64,000 nucleotides of DNA from Verrucomicrobiota bacterium (lineage in GTDB: Bacteria; Verrucomicrobiota; Lentisphaeria; Oligosphaerales; Oligosphaeraceae), in the NCBI GenBank assembly GCA_019136135.1, contig JAGVUR010000097.1:1-64000 (forward strand). The letters are read 5' to 3'. Below the pieces are notes generated by a model that was not told the origin of the DNA, did no database searches, and saw only the letters and a list, made by a program, of their open reading frames with translations. Position numbers and translations under genes: made by a program. Shown here piece by piece: positions 9,080-17,400 of the stretch (the first letter of the stretch is position 1; every line of letters begins with the position of its first letter).

Positions 9080-9751
9080 ATGCGCAAAAAGTCAACCATC
9101 AAATTTAGCATAATCTGCTTATTGGCAATCGTTTCATATTCTTATGCCTATTATAATTTCGACGACATAAGATTTTTTCTGAGACCCACTATGTCAGGGG
9201 ATGTCATGTTATTGAAACTGATATGCTCAAAGGGTAAAATCTATCTTCAGAACCCGGTTACCTTGCAAGAACCCTATTATGAGGCAATCGAAAAGGAATA
9301 CGAGCAGATCGACTACAAGGTAATAGTCAAGTCCAGGAACAGAGCCTATAGAGATTCAGGGTGGTCAGAATATTTTATAGGCTATATGGCATTCAGCCAA
9401 AACAACATGGTCCTCTTCATTCCAGCAGACCATTTTTCCATAACTAGCAATGTCATGCAATGGCAAAATACTAGAGGATATGCGGCCTACATGGAAAAAT
9501 CCGACATTGTCTTCTGGTTCGACCAGGAATCAAGCCAGGACAATTCAACATTGAAGCTAAGCAAGCATCATGCGCTGGTCTGGGATTTCCCTCTATTGAA
9601 AAGCAAGTATGCCCAAATGGATATTCACTGGGAATCTGAAAGCGCAAGAAACTATGCAATGTCCTTTTTCAAAAAAATATCATCCGCCAGCGCCGAAGAA
9701 GTCTCCTGGAGACTTTATAGCATATTTGATGAAACCCAGAGAAAAGAATGA
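9080..9751 (+). CDS. Hypothetical membrane-anchored protein
   Basis: 223 aa, not recognised. One hydrophobic segment at residues 7-23 (FSIICLLAIVSYSYAYY) is either an uncleaved anchor or a signal peptide, and the rest is soluble and aromatic-rich. The 3' end overlaps the next gene by four bases (ATGA), which implies translational coupling. Its C-terminus (EEVSWRLYSIFDE) resembles that of the next protein (GSTWKLHSIFGAFDE), and both have a 'DVxLL' strand early on, so the two may be distant paralogues. Codon use is AT-richer than in the flanking glycosidase genes, which suggests recent acquisition. No function is proposed. Confidence 0.65.
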   Translation: MRKKSTIKFSIICLLAIVSYSYAYYNFDDIRFFLRPTMSGDVMLLKLICSKGKIYLQNPVTLQEPYYEAIEKEYEQIDYKVIVKSRNRAYRDSGWSEYFIGYMAFSQNNMVLFIPADHFSITSNVMQWQNTRGYAAYMEKSDIVFWFDQESSQDNSTLKLSKHHALVWDFPLLKSKYAQMDIHWESESARNYAMSFFKKISSASAEEVSWRLYSIFDETQRKE

Positions 9752-10458
9752 TAAAGGATTTGTCATCCAGATATTTCCTGATGTTGCTTCCGGTGCTCCT
9801 GTGCACAATTATTGCAACTGGATGCGTGCCAAAAGCCGGAATCAATTTTTGGCCTGTTCCAGCCGGTTACAAGCCATACCTTCCACCTGATGAAAAAGAG
9901 GATGTCCTCCTAATATGCATATATGATTATGAAAACAAGAAAGGCTTAAAGGCTGGAGATGCCCAAATCCTAAGCTATCCATACGACAAAGCACGCCTTG
10001 GAACAACAGGATATCTTGGATTGGTAAGTGTGGCTTGGAAAATTGGAATCGGTCGCGATAGACATGCAATATTGCTTTTCACCAAAGAAAGCCAACTAAT
10101 TTACATTCCACTTTGGCAGCATGAAGCAAATGATTATGCTTTAAGTTATTTCTATGTCATGGACAATCCGCCATTGGGGAATGATGATTTTTATAGCTAT
10201 GGGGATAATGGTTCAGCACTTGTTTTCAATTGCTTATCGCCTGGTTACTACTACTATAAAATACATACGGCACCAGACGTTAAATATCTTTGGATTTCAT
10301 TGGAAGATGCTCGGCTTGCAAGAAAATTTTGGGAAGGCAGAAATGCCTCTCAGCCCACTTCATCAGGCTCAACCTGGAAATTGCACAGTATATTTGGAGC
10401 ATTTGATGAAGTCCTACTTTCCAGGCCTGTTCCAAAAACTCATCCAAAGGAGCAATGA
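9748..10458 (+). CDS. Hypothetical lipoprotein, partner of the preceding gene
   Basis: 236 aa. It starts with a lipoprotein signal: a hydrophobic stretch at residues 10-24 and a lipobox IATGC with the modified Cys at 26, so it should be anchored to a membrane from the periplasmic side. The remainder is rich in Tyr, Trp and Gly and resembles a beta-sandwich; no family was recognised. It overlaps the upstream gene by four bases, and its last 30 residues resemble that protein's C-terminus. The pair therefore looks like a duplicated, co-expressed envelope unit. Confidence 0.65.
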   Translation: MIKDLSSRYFLMLLPVLLCTIIATGCVPKAGINFWPVPAGYKPYLPPDEKEDVLLICIYDYENKKGLKAGDAQILSYPYDKARLGTTGYLGLVSVAWKIGIGRDRHAILLFTKESQLIYIPLWQHEANDYALSYFYVMDNPPLGNDDFYSYGDNGSALVFNCLSPGYYYYKIHTAPDVKYLWISLEDARLARKFWEGRNASQPTSSGSTWKLHSIFGAFDEVLLSRPVPKTHPKEQ

Positions 10459-10639
10459 CCGAGACCCTGAAAAAGGAAGGGCATGGCCATGATAGGACAT
10501 TCAGCCCCATGACCTATCAGCACAAGGCAACGCCTGTACGGCCGAATAACCTTTCGCCCTTGCTGCACACCAGCGTACTCCACGATACGGGATTAATGTC
10601 CTCACCGCCTAGCACTAAAACTCATTAGCAAATCTGACC

Positions 10640-11590
10640 ATGACAAGTAAACGCACTGCACAACACCGGAAAATTATTGATTGTCATGCCAAGCATACTC
10701 TTGCAACGCTGGATGCTTGCCACAAGGATGAGCTAAAGGTCTATGATCGCTTGATTATACCAAACGCAGATTTTTCCTTTAGGAACCTCGAGGGAGCTTG
10801 CTTCATAGGGACAGTTGCAAATTATGCTGATTTTACAAAAGCAGATTTATACTGGGCCCATATCGATTCCAGCAATTTCTCATATGCATCATTTTGCGAT
10901 GCGGACCTGCGCACCGGAATTATCAATGATACGATATTTCATTGTGCGGATTTTCGTGGATGCAATTTCTCCTTCGATAACCTCGGCGGCAACACAATTA
11001 TACGAGGATGCGACTTGACAGGGATTGTTTATGACAAGAAAACAAATTTCAATGGCTTATTATATGATGAAAACTGCTTGTTCCCAATAGGTTTTTCCCA
11101 AGAACAGCATGGGATGCGAAAAGAACCCAATAATACAGAAAAATCACCTAGAATAATTGAACGGAACAAGGTATTTGCAACAGATAAATTGTATCAATTG
11201 AATTTTCATGAGTCAGTAATCGCAAATAGCCATTTCGAGAATCTTGCAATCGAACATTGCACAATGTCTTTCGCTGATTTCTCTCATTCATCATTTAAAA
11301 ACTCAACAATTGAAAACACTCAAATGAATCATTCTTTTTTCCATAAAGCAGATTTCCGAGGCTGCGTTCTTTGTGGAGGATGCAACCTTTCTTCTGCCTA
11401 TATGGGAAATATATTGTTCGATGAAAAAACATTGTTCGATGAAATCATTGTTAACGAAAGAACGATGATTCCAAAAGGCCTGAATGTTAAGAATTATATG
11501 GTTGATAAAATTGATACAGACCTCGAAGGACACTGGCAATATATTATTCCTACAGAGTGTTATTCTTTCTCGCCTGACACAATAACGTAG
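10640..11590 (+). CDS. Pentapeptide-repeat protein
   Basis: 316 aa with no signal peptide, so it is probably cytosolic. Many A(D/N)(F/L)xx-type pentapeptides are visible (ADFSFRNLEGACF, ADFTKADLYWAHI, ADFRGCNF, ADFSHSSFKNS, ADFRGCVLCGGCNL), which predict a right-handed quadrilateral beta-helix. The protein looks internally duplicated: each half ends with a similar DxKTxF ... P.G segment (near residues 134-150 and 268-290). Known members of the fold include gyrase-protecting Qnr/MfpA proteins and many of unknown role; nothing here points to gyrase in particular. It lies alone in an AT-rich island, with no clear ribosome site before the ATG. Confidence 0.8.
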   Translation: MTSKRTAQHRKIIDCHAKHTLATLDACHKDELKVYDRLIIPNADFSFRNLEGACFIGTVANYADFTKADLYWAHIDSSNFSYASFCDADLRTGIINDTIFHCADFRGCNFSFDNLGGNTIIRGCDLTGIVYDKKTNFNGLLYDENCLFPIGFSQEQHGMRKEPNNTEKSPRIIERNKVFATDKLYQLNFHESVIANSHFENLAIEHCTMSFADFSHSSFKNSTIENTQMNHSFFHKADFRGCVLCGGCNLSSAYMGNILFDEKTLFDEIIVNERTMIPKGLNVKNYMVDKIDTDLEGHWQYIIPTECYSFSPDTIT

Positions 11591-11599
11591 GCCGGACTG

Positions 11600-11660
11600 A
11601 CCGTCCGACCCCGCCCGTCCCCGTCCGACCCCGTCCGTCCCCGTCCGACCCCGTCCGACT
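11600..11660. repeat. 10-bp C-rich tandem repeat with G-quadruplex potential on the minus strand
   Basis: CCCC runs begin at 11609, 11619, 11629, 11639 and 11649, exactly 10 bases apart; the unit is CCCCGTCCG(A/T). Read on the minus strand this gives five GGGG runs separated by 6-base loops, a canonical quadruplex-forming pattern. A 9-base relative (CCCGTCCGA) occurs near 59845-59875. It begins just after the stop of the pentapeptide-repeat gene. Confidence 0.85.
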
Positions 11661-11688
11661 AGGGTTGTGCCGTTTTTAGCCTCTTGAG

Positions 11689-11743
11689 TTGGATTGTAGG
11701 TTCCCCCCGCAAAAAAAATAGGGGCGAAAGATTTTTAACCCCT
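11689..11743. repeat. Family A hairpin repeat, copy 2 (left flank of SecB-like cassette)
   Basis: This copy shares with copy 3 (13336-13396) the order GTTGGA, a C-rich patch, CCGC, an A-run, TAGGGGCGAAAGATTTTT. Here the right arm reads AACCCC instead of CGCCCC, so the hairpin is imperfect. It lies just past the stop codon of the SecB-like gene. On the minus strand the stem is followed by TATTTTTTTT, so it can also act as that operon's terminator. Confidence 0.7.
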
Positions 11744-11753
11744 AGCCCCTAAA

Positions 11754-12143
11754 TTAGTCTTTTATCATCTTGTTAACATTAAATACCGGTAAAACAACGC
11801 TTTCCGTGCCTGGTTGTGCGGTTAACAATGAAATTTGACTTCTCAAATAGGGCATCATAATTGCCACCGTATTCTTCTTAATGAGACTTTGTTTTAAGTC
11901 ATCAGGCAAATCTTCGGCATTTTCTAAAATGAAAAAGCCAGAAAGGCTAATTTCAAATTCATATTCTTTTTCCTTAATTCCATTTATAACCAAGGTAACT
12001 TTATATTTTTCGTCTTCGGTATTCCCTATCAAAATTTTCAATCGATAGCTTAATTCGCTGTCAGTCTTAAAGCCTTTTCTATTAAACTCAATTTTATCAA
12101 AGACGATTTCCTGCATTTTTAAAACGCTATTATAATTCCCCAT
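11754..12143 (-). CDS. SecB-like chaperone
   Basis: 129 aa, cytosolic. The C-terminal third has the SecB pattern: a strand and helix IMMPYLRSQISLLTAQPG followed by VVLPVFNVNKMI, matching the PYxRxxISxLTxxxG ... LPPxNF segment of SecB. The central ISLSGFFILEN and LKQSLIKKN also fit. It is shorter than the roughly 155-aa proteobacterial SecB and ends without the acidic tail. Divergent short SecB proteins of this kind are known outside Proteobacteria, some as chaperones of toxin-antitoxin modules. AGAGGGGA lies 5-6 bases before the ATG. It is the third gene of a minus-strand cassette, 48 bases after the unknown 219-aa gene, and is AT-rich compared with its surroundings. Confidence 0.7.
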   Translation of the reverse strand: MGNYNSVLKMQEIVFDKIEFNRKGFKTDSELSYRLKILIGNTEDEKYKVTLVINGIKEKEYEFEISLSGFFILENAEDLPDDLKQSLIKKNTVAIMMPYLRSQISLLTAQPGTESVVLPVFNVNKMIKD

Positions 12144-12191
12144 AATAATCCCCTCTATGATGCCACCTTAAAAGAATTGCCGCAAGCATCA

Positions 12192-12851
12192 TCATCTAGC
12201 TTTTAAATAGATTTCATTCCCTTTCATAGAAACTTCATCTAGCCCTATGCAAATCTCATCCCTTATCATTCTTGTGATTGCTCTATCAATTAACTCCTTC
12301 TTTATTTCAGTTGAAATATGAAAATCAATATGATGATAGAGTTCTGTATAGTCCATCGGTTTTACCGAGTCCTTGTTGGCCAATTGTTCTACATTATCCA
12401 ACAGTTCTACGATAGGCTCTCTCGTGAACTTCGGCTTATATTGTATCCTTTCCTTCTTGTAATACGAAATATCCTCATCAAACTCTCCAGGGTCAGCATC
12501 CATATAGGAATCTATTTTAGGAAGATAAATACTGCCATCATTCCAATCATCATTGTTATAAGCTAAACTAAATTTACCTTCTTTATAATCAATAGATATT
12601 TTTGTTTCGGTATGTTTCAACAATAAATCGCGAAGACTAATATCGCCTTCTAAAAGACTAATAATATTGTTTACATCAGTCTTTCCGACCAGCCATTTAA
12701 TCCCGCTATTGTTATTTTGACAGCACACACAAATGTAATGCTCATCAACATCACTTTTACAGGAAAATATAATTGGCCAATATGATTCGAATAATATTCG
12801 ATCATAATATAGGGTTAAGCCATTAATATTTATAAATTCATTGGTTTTCAT
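12192..12851 (-). CDS. Hypothetical protein of SecB-like cassette
   Basis: 219 aa, not recognised with certainty. The N-terminal half is beta-rich (NGLTLYYDRILFES, HYICVCCQNNN, IKWLVGKTDVNNI) and the C-terminal half is charged and helical (TEIKKELIDRAITRMI). There is no signal peptide or membrane segment. The ATG at 12851 lies inside the last codons of the upstream frameshifted gene (14-base overlap), implying coupled translation, and the SecB-like gene follows after 48 bases. The gene is AT-rich with Lys/Ile/Asn-biased codons. As the middle gene of a chaperone cassette it could be a SecB client, but this is inference only. Confidence 0.65.
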   Translation of the reverse strand: MKTNEFININGLTLYYDRILFESYWPIIFSCKSDVDEHYICVCCQNNNSGIKWLVGKTDVNNIISLLEGDISLRDLLLKHTETKISIDYKEGKFSLAYNNDDWNDGSIYLPKIDSYMDADPGEFDEDISYYKKERIQYKPKFTREPIVELLDNVEQLANKDSVKPMDYTELYHHIDFHISTEIKKELIDRAITRMIRDEICIGLDEVSMKGNEIYLKAR

Positions 12852-13262
12852 CTTTTTTCTTCTTATAGTTTTCTAAATAATCTTTAAAATCTTCTATCAT
12901 TGTAAATTCTTCATATGGTCTTGCATCCTGATAAAGCCACCAATCCACATGAGATTTACTTTTTGCTTTTCTTTCTTTTGTCCGTTGAACCAAACCATGC
13001 TTCGAATCAGTCAAGCCTTTGGCGATGAGATATGGAGGACGTATATCGGAATTTGTAAAAGCAAGCCACCTAACATGGTTGGGATTTTCAAAAAATTATT
13101 TTCTTCAAAAGTAGGTAAAAACGACTCCCTATCACATTTTCCGCTTTTGCAAGCCCTGTAAACTGGTATACACTCTTCTCTTGCTCCTTCGGGCAACACA
13201 AACCTATTAAAATAATCCGGAAAAATCTTTTCAATCCTCTCATCTTTTCTTGATGACTGCAT
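12838..13262 (-). pseudogene. First gene of SecB-like cassette, split by a -1 frame change (interrupted or programmed frameshift)
   Basis: Two overlapping frames together form a plausible 141-aa protein. Frame 1 starts at ATG 13262 (SD AAGGGGGA, six bases) and is sensible through codon 58 (SFLPTFEENNFL). The other frame continues with ENPNHVRWLAFTNSD and ends SHVDWWLYQDARPYEEF...KKKKDEN at the TGA at 12838. The switch point is a T TTT TTG heptamer in the zero frame (13089-13095 on the minus strand), a textbook -1 slippery site. Without the shift the product is 83 aa with an unlike, hydrophobic tail. One missing T in a six-T run would give the same pattern, so a sequencing error or a recent mutation is equally possible. 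No family was recognised; there are no membrane segments. Confidence 0.6.
13089..13095 (-). promoter_or_regulatory. Candidate -1 ribosomal slippery heptamer
   Basis: On the minus strand the seven bases read T TTT TTG in the phase X XXY YYZ relative to the ATG at 13262. A one-base back-slip joins codon 58 to the frame that encodes the conserved-looking C-terminal 83 residues. No strong downstream pseudoknot was worked out by eye. Confidence 0.4.
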
Positions 13263-13335
13263 ATATTATCCCCCTTTTCAGTAAAAATAAAAAATAGCAT
13301 GTTATATTACTAAAATCAAGTTTTCCCTGTTTTAA

Positions 13336-13396
13336 GTTGGAGGATTCCACCCTTCCCCGCAAAAAAATAGGGGCGAAAGATTTTTCGCCCCTACTG
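13336..13396. repeat. Family A hairpin repeat, copy 3 (right flank of SecB-like cassette)
   Basis: Perfect hairpin with arms GGGGCGAAA and TTTCGCCCC around GATT (about 13371-13392), followed by TACTG. It is preceded by the same GTTGGA / C-rich / CCGC / A-run string as copy 2, in the same orientation. Read on the minus strand the stem is followed by TATTTTTTT, so it is also a good intrinsic terminator for the chagasin-like gene that ends at 13425. The two copies flank the SecB-like cassette as direct repeats. Confidence 0.8.
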
Positions 13397-13424
13397 CATG
13401 GTCAGAATTTTCTTGGATCTTCTC

Positions 13425-14381
13425 TTACCTGACGTTAACCATCACATTGACGACCTTAATCGGTCGTTCTGCTTTTCCTCGTCTGACTCGACGGTATTCC
13501 AGAATGACTCGTCCTTGGTAGCGGTCGCGTCCCGTGATCTCGATTTCGGTGCATCTCATCGAACGCTTGTTCTTGTGTCCGTGGAGATATACCTTTTCAT
13601 CGTACTCGTTGTCAATCTGGACATAGAGCTTGTCGTCATCGTACAGCGCATGCCATTCGTAGCCATCGCGTGCCTTGCTTTCCAGGTAGAACTTGATCTC
13701 GCCACCATCGCGACGAACCCTGACAAAGCAATCGTTCGGCAAACCTTCCAACGAATAGAAATACTCGTGCTCCAGTTCCATCGGACGGGGAGGCGGTGGC
13801 GGCAGCGGGGCAACAACCACAGCAGGCTGGGCGGGGGGAGTGACAACCACAGGCTGGGCTTCGGGTGCGACAACAATGGGCTGCTGGGGAACAGGCTGGG
13901 GAGCGGGGGCGGGAGCGACAACCACAGGCTGGGGAACAGTAGGCGTGACAAGTATCGGCTGGGGAGCGACAATGGCAGTACCGGCGACCAATACTTGGCA
14001 ACGAATCGTTGCTTGAGGGGCGGATTCCTTGTCGCCGGCACGGCACAACACGAAATCAACGATTGTTTCGCCAGGGACATTGCCGATGATTTGCGCGGTC
14101 ATCGCGCCGACCATTGTGGGAGCACCACCGGTCGTTTCCTGCAGTTGGTGGGTCATGATCACTTGGAGAGCAGGATTTGACAACCGTGCCGTCCACAAAT
14201 ATCCGCTCAAGAGATTTTCCTCCAGGGTCAGAGTTTTGTTCTCGCCTTGGTTCATCGCTACTTGAAGTTGGACAGGCAACGCCGCCAAGGCAAAACTTTC
14301 GCCGCCCTGCAAGGCGATGATCTGCGAAAACAGGGATACAACACTGCACATCAGCATCATTACAATCAACTTCTTCATCAA
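13425..14381 (-). CDS. Secreted protein with chagasin-like (inhibitor I42) N-terminal domain and Pro-rich linker
   Basis: 318 aa. Signal peptide at residues 1-20 (MMKKLIVMMLMCSVVSLFSQ); GAGGAG lies about 8 bases before the start. Residues 30-135 resemble the I42/chagasin cysteine-protease inhibitor fold: an SGYLWTARLS turn in place of NPTTGYxW, a Gly-rich GGAPTMVGA loop and a final VDFVLCRAG strand. Residues 145-205 are a Pro/Ala/Val linker of repeated PQPVVV-like units. The C-terminal 110 residues (EHEYFYSLEGLPNDCFVRV ... RVRRGKAERPIKVVNV) are beta-rich and unassigned. Protease inhibition is inferred from a weak match only. The gene lies downstream of the Sel1/SUMF1 giant in the same orientation. 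Confidence 0.55.
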   Translation of the reverse strand: MMKKLIVMMLMCSVVSLFSQIIALQGGESFALAALPVQLQVAMNQGENKTLTLEENLLSGYLWTARLSNPALQVIMTHQLQETTGGAPTMVGAMTAQIIGNVPGETIVDFVLCRAGDKESAPQATIRCQVLVAGTAIVAPQPILVTPTVPQPVVVAPAPAPQPVPQQPIVVAPEAQPVVVTPPAQPAVVVAPLPPPPPRPMELEHEYFYSLEGLPNDCFVRVRRDGGEIKFYLESKARDGYEWHALYDDDKLYVQIDNEYDEKVYLHGHKNKRSMRCTEIEITGRDRYQGRVILEYRRVRRGKAERPIKVVNVMVNVR

Positions 14382-14403
14382 TTCAACTCCTCTTGCTTAT
14401 GAT

Positions 14404-17400
14404 TTAATCCTCGACCTGCAAAACTGGTCCTAATGCCAAACGAAAACCTATGTAGTCCCGATGCAACGTGGGGGTCACGAAATTCCTGCACGCCGAACGG
14501 CAATTCTTCGCAGGCTCGTTCCAGGCGCCACCGCGACGAACGCGGCGCGACCCCGTCTCCGGACCAATAGGATCAACGACTTTCTTGCTGCCCTTAGGAT
14601 ACTCTCCGAACTTGTCATGGCACCATTCCCATACATTGCCATGCATATCGTAGAATCCCCAGGCATTCGGCTTCATCAACCCAACGGGATGAGTAGCGCC
14701 ATTGCTGTTGTCGCCATACCATCCCAATGCCGCCAAGTTCGGGCAAGCCCTTTCTTCCGCCTCCAGGTTCGTACCATCATTGAATGCGGTTTCTGTTCCT
14801 GCGCGGCAGGCATATTCCCACTCGGCCTCGGTAGGCAACCTATAGACATATCCATCGGGAAGCCGTCCTGCATGGCGTTCACGGCGGGTCAACGCCTTGC
14901 ACCACGCCACGGCTTCATCCCAATTGACGTTCTCGACGGGATGGCGACCGCCCCGGAATCGACTGGGATGGCAGGGCAAACCGCATTTGGAAGCCAGTTG
15001 GGCAAACGCCGATTGGTGCAACGGGTACTTGCACAACCAGAATCCATTGCTCAAGGAGACCAAATGCTGGACTTCCGTCTCCGAACGCCCCTTCTCGGCA
15101 CCGCCGACCACCGGCCAGCCCTTCGGGCTACCCATCTGAAATTCGCCTGGGCGGCACCAAATCATCTCCAACCCCAATTCATCAAGCGCATAATTGTCCA
15201 ATTCAGAGACGCCAGCGCCAGGCAAAACGAACTCATATCTCTGAAGGCATATCTTCGCTCGTGGATTCCCACCATCTGCCGCCTTGCGATAGCATTCCGC
15301 CGCACGCTCCGAATCCTCAGTGCAGCCGATTCCAGACTCATAGCAACGTCCCAAAGCGCACAGCCCTGACATGCTGCCGGCCGAGGCTGAACGTTTGTAC
15401 GCCTTGAAAGCATCCGCAGCACTCGCCTCGCACCCAACTCCGTTCAGCAGGCAATCGCCAAGCAAGAACATCGCTTCGGCGTGACCGCCAGAAGAGGCCT
15501 TGTACAACAGTTCAACACCATACTCCAAATGCTCGCTGTCGGTTATCAACTCCCGACCCAATGAGTAGCATGATTGCACATCACCGATCCTTGCCGCACG
15601 ATCAAGCCAAATATAACCGGATTCCCGTTCCGAAGGAACACCTAAACCATGCAGCAAAATCTCGCCATAACGACGTCGGGACGGCACATCGCCAAGCTCG
15701 GACAGGCGATGATAAGCCCGCAATGGCAATTCCAAAGAACCGGCATTGGCAAACAAGTCGTCAAATTCCCCCGCTATCTGATGCAATGCCAGCACGCAAT
15801 CCTTCCGAGCTGACACCTCCAGCAACTCGCGGCTACGATCCTTGTCAACCTCGCAGCCCAATCCTGCTTCCAGGCATCGTGACAACTCGTACTTGCAATC
15901 ACCATCGCCACGGCAAGCTCCGCTTTCGTAATAGGACACTACCTCGGACCATTCCGGGGAATCGGCGGACAAGCCAGCGCTCTTCAAACGCCCCAAGCGT
16001 GCATAGCCTTGAATACATCCTGAACTGACCGCTGACTCGTAGTACTTGCGAGCGGCTTCAACATCGCATTCCACCCCGATCCCGTCACGATGGCAGTCTC
16101 CAAGCAACAATAGCGATTCAGTCTTCGAGGACGCATGGCGCAAATACTCCAAACCTTGACGCGCCTTTTCTTCGTCGCCGGATTGAATCAAATCTCGACC
16201 AATGCGGAAACATGCCTCCGCACTACCCGACTCACGAGCGCGCTCAAGCCAATGACGTGCCTGTTCTTCATCAACTCCAACCCCTATCCCCTTCTCGTAG
16301 CATTGGGAAACGGCATATTGGCTGTCAGGATCTCCAGACTCGGCTGCAATCAAATGGTGCTTGAAGGACAAAACCGGGTCTGCACCATCCCAATCAACGC
16401 GACCAAACAATACACCAAGGCGAGCATCGGCACGAGTATCGCCTGCCTTTGCCGCTATCTCGTACCAGCGAACCGCCTGGTCGTCATCGCAGGTGACCAG
16501 CTCCCCTGCCTCGTAAAGCGATCCCAGCCGATAGGCCGCAACGGCATTGCCTGCCTCTGCCGCCGACTCGAGACCCTCAAGATCCGTCGAATCAGACCAA
16601 TCAACCAGCTCTTCTTCCGGAGCGACTTCCGGGATTTCCTCGGGTTCTTCCTCCGCAACCTCGACCGGCTCGTCAACAACCGGCTCGTCAACAACCGGCT
16701 CGTCAACCACCGGCTCGTCGACTTCCTCGGGCTTGGGTTCTTCGATCGGCGCCAGTTGCTCCTCGATTTGCACATCGTCCTTGCTCCCAGCCACAGCCAA
16801 GATGTCAAGCAACGTCAACCCCTCCAGGGCAGCCGAACTTCCCAAAGTGCCTGCCTTCCTAAAACATGCGCTCGCCTCGTACAAATTCCGCTCGCATCCC
16901 AAGCCGGACAAGTAGCAACGACCAAGCCCTAGCTGGGCATCGGGATGACCCTGCATCGAAGAACGACGCCACCATATGAATCGACGGTCGTAGTCTTGTT
17001 CGACCCCGAAACCCAATCCATAGCAGCGACCGACTAGAAAACCGCTCTCGGCATCGCCTTGCTCGGCAGCGCGCAACAACCACTTGAATCCTATCGAAGC
17101 ATCCCGGGGAACACCAATGCCACGCAAGTACATCTCGCCTAGGCGACGCTGGGATTCAACATTGCCCTGCTCGCCCGACAACCGATACCAACGCAAGGCC
17201 AAATCGATGTTCGAATCAAGGCCAATACCATGCTCGTAGCAACGACCAAGACGATGCATCGCACCGGAATGACCATGGGAAGCAGCACTGCGGTACATCG
17301 ACAAGGCACGATCCAAATCCCGATCGCAACCAATGCCGTCCTCAAAACAAAGACCGGATTTGTACAGGCCGACGACGGAACCCGCTTCGCCTGCACGATA

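Noticed and set aside
11754..13262. Classical HigBA-SecB (TAC) toxin-antitoxin module
   Set aside because: Neither of the two partner proteins shows the short RelE-like toxin or an HTH antitoxin, so only the SecB-like part matches.
13088..13300. 70-aa frame overlapping the first gene of the SecB-like cassette
   Set aside because: Its start has no Shine-Dalgarno and its sequence does not match the continuing C-terminal frame; the ATG at 13262 with AAGGGGGA is better.
14404..15200. Genuine formylglycine-generating enzyme
   Set aside because: The position of the first catalytic Cys is Glu; only the domain fold is supported.
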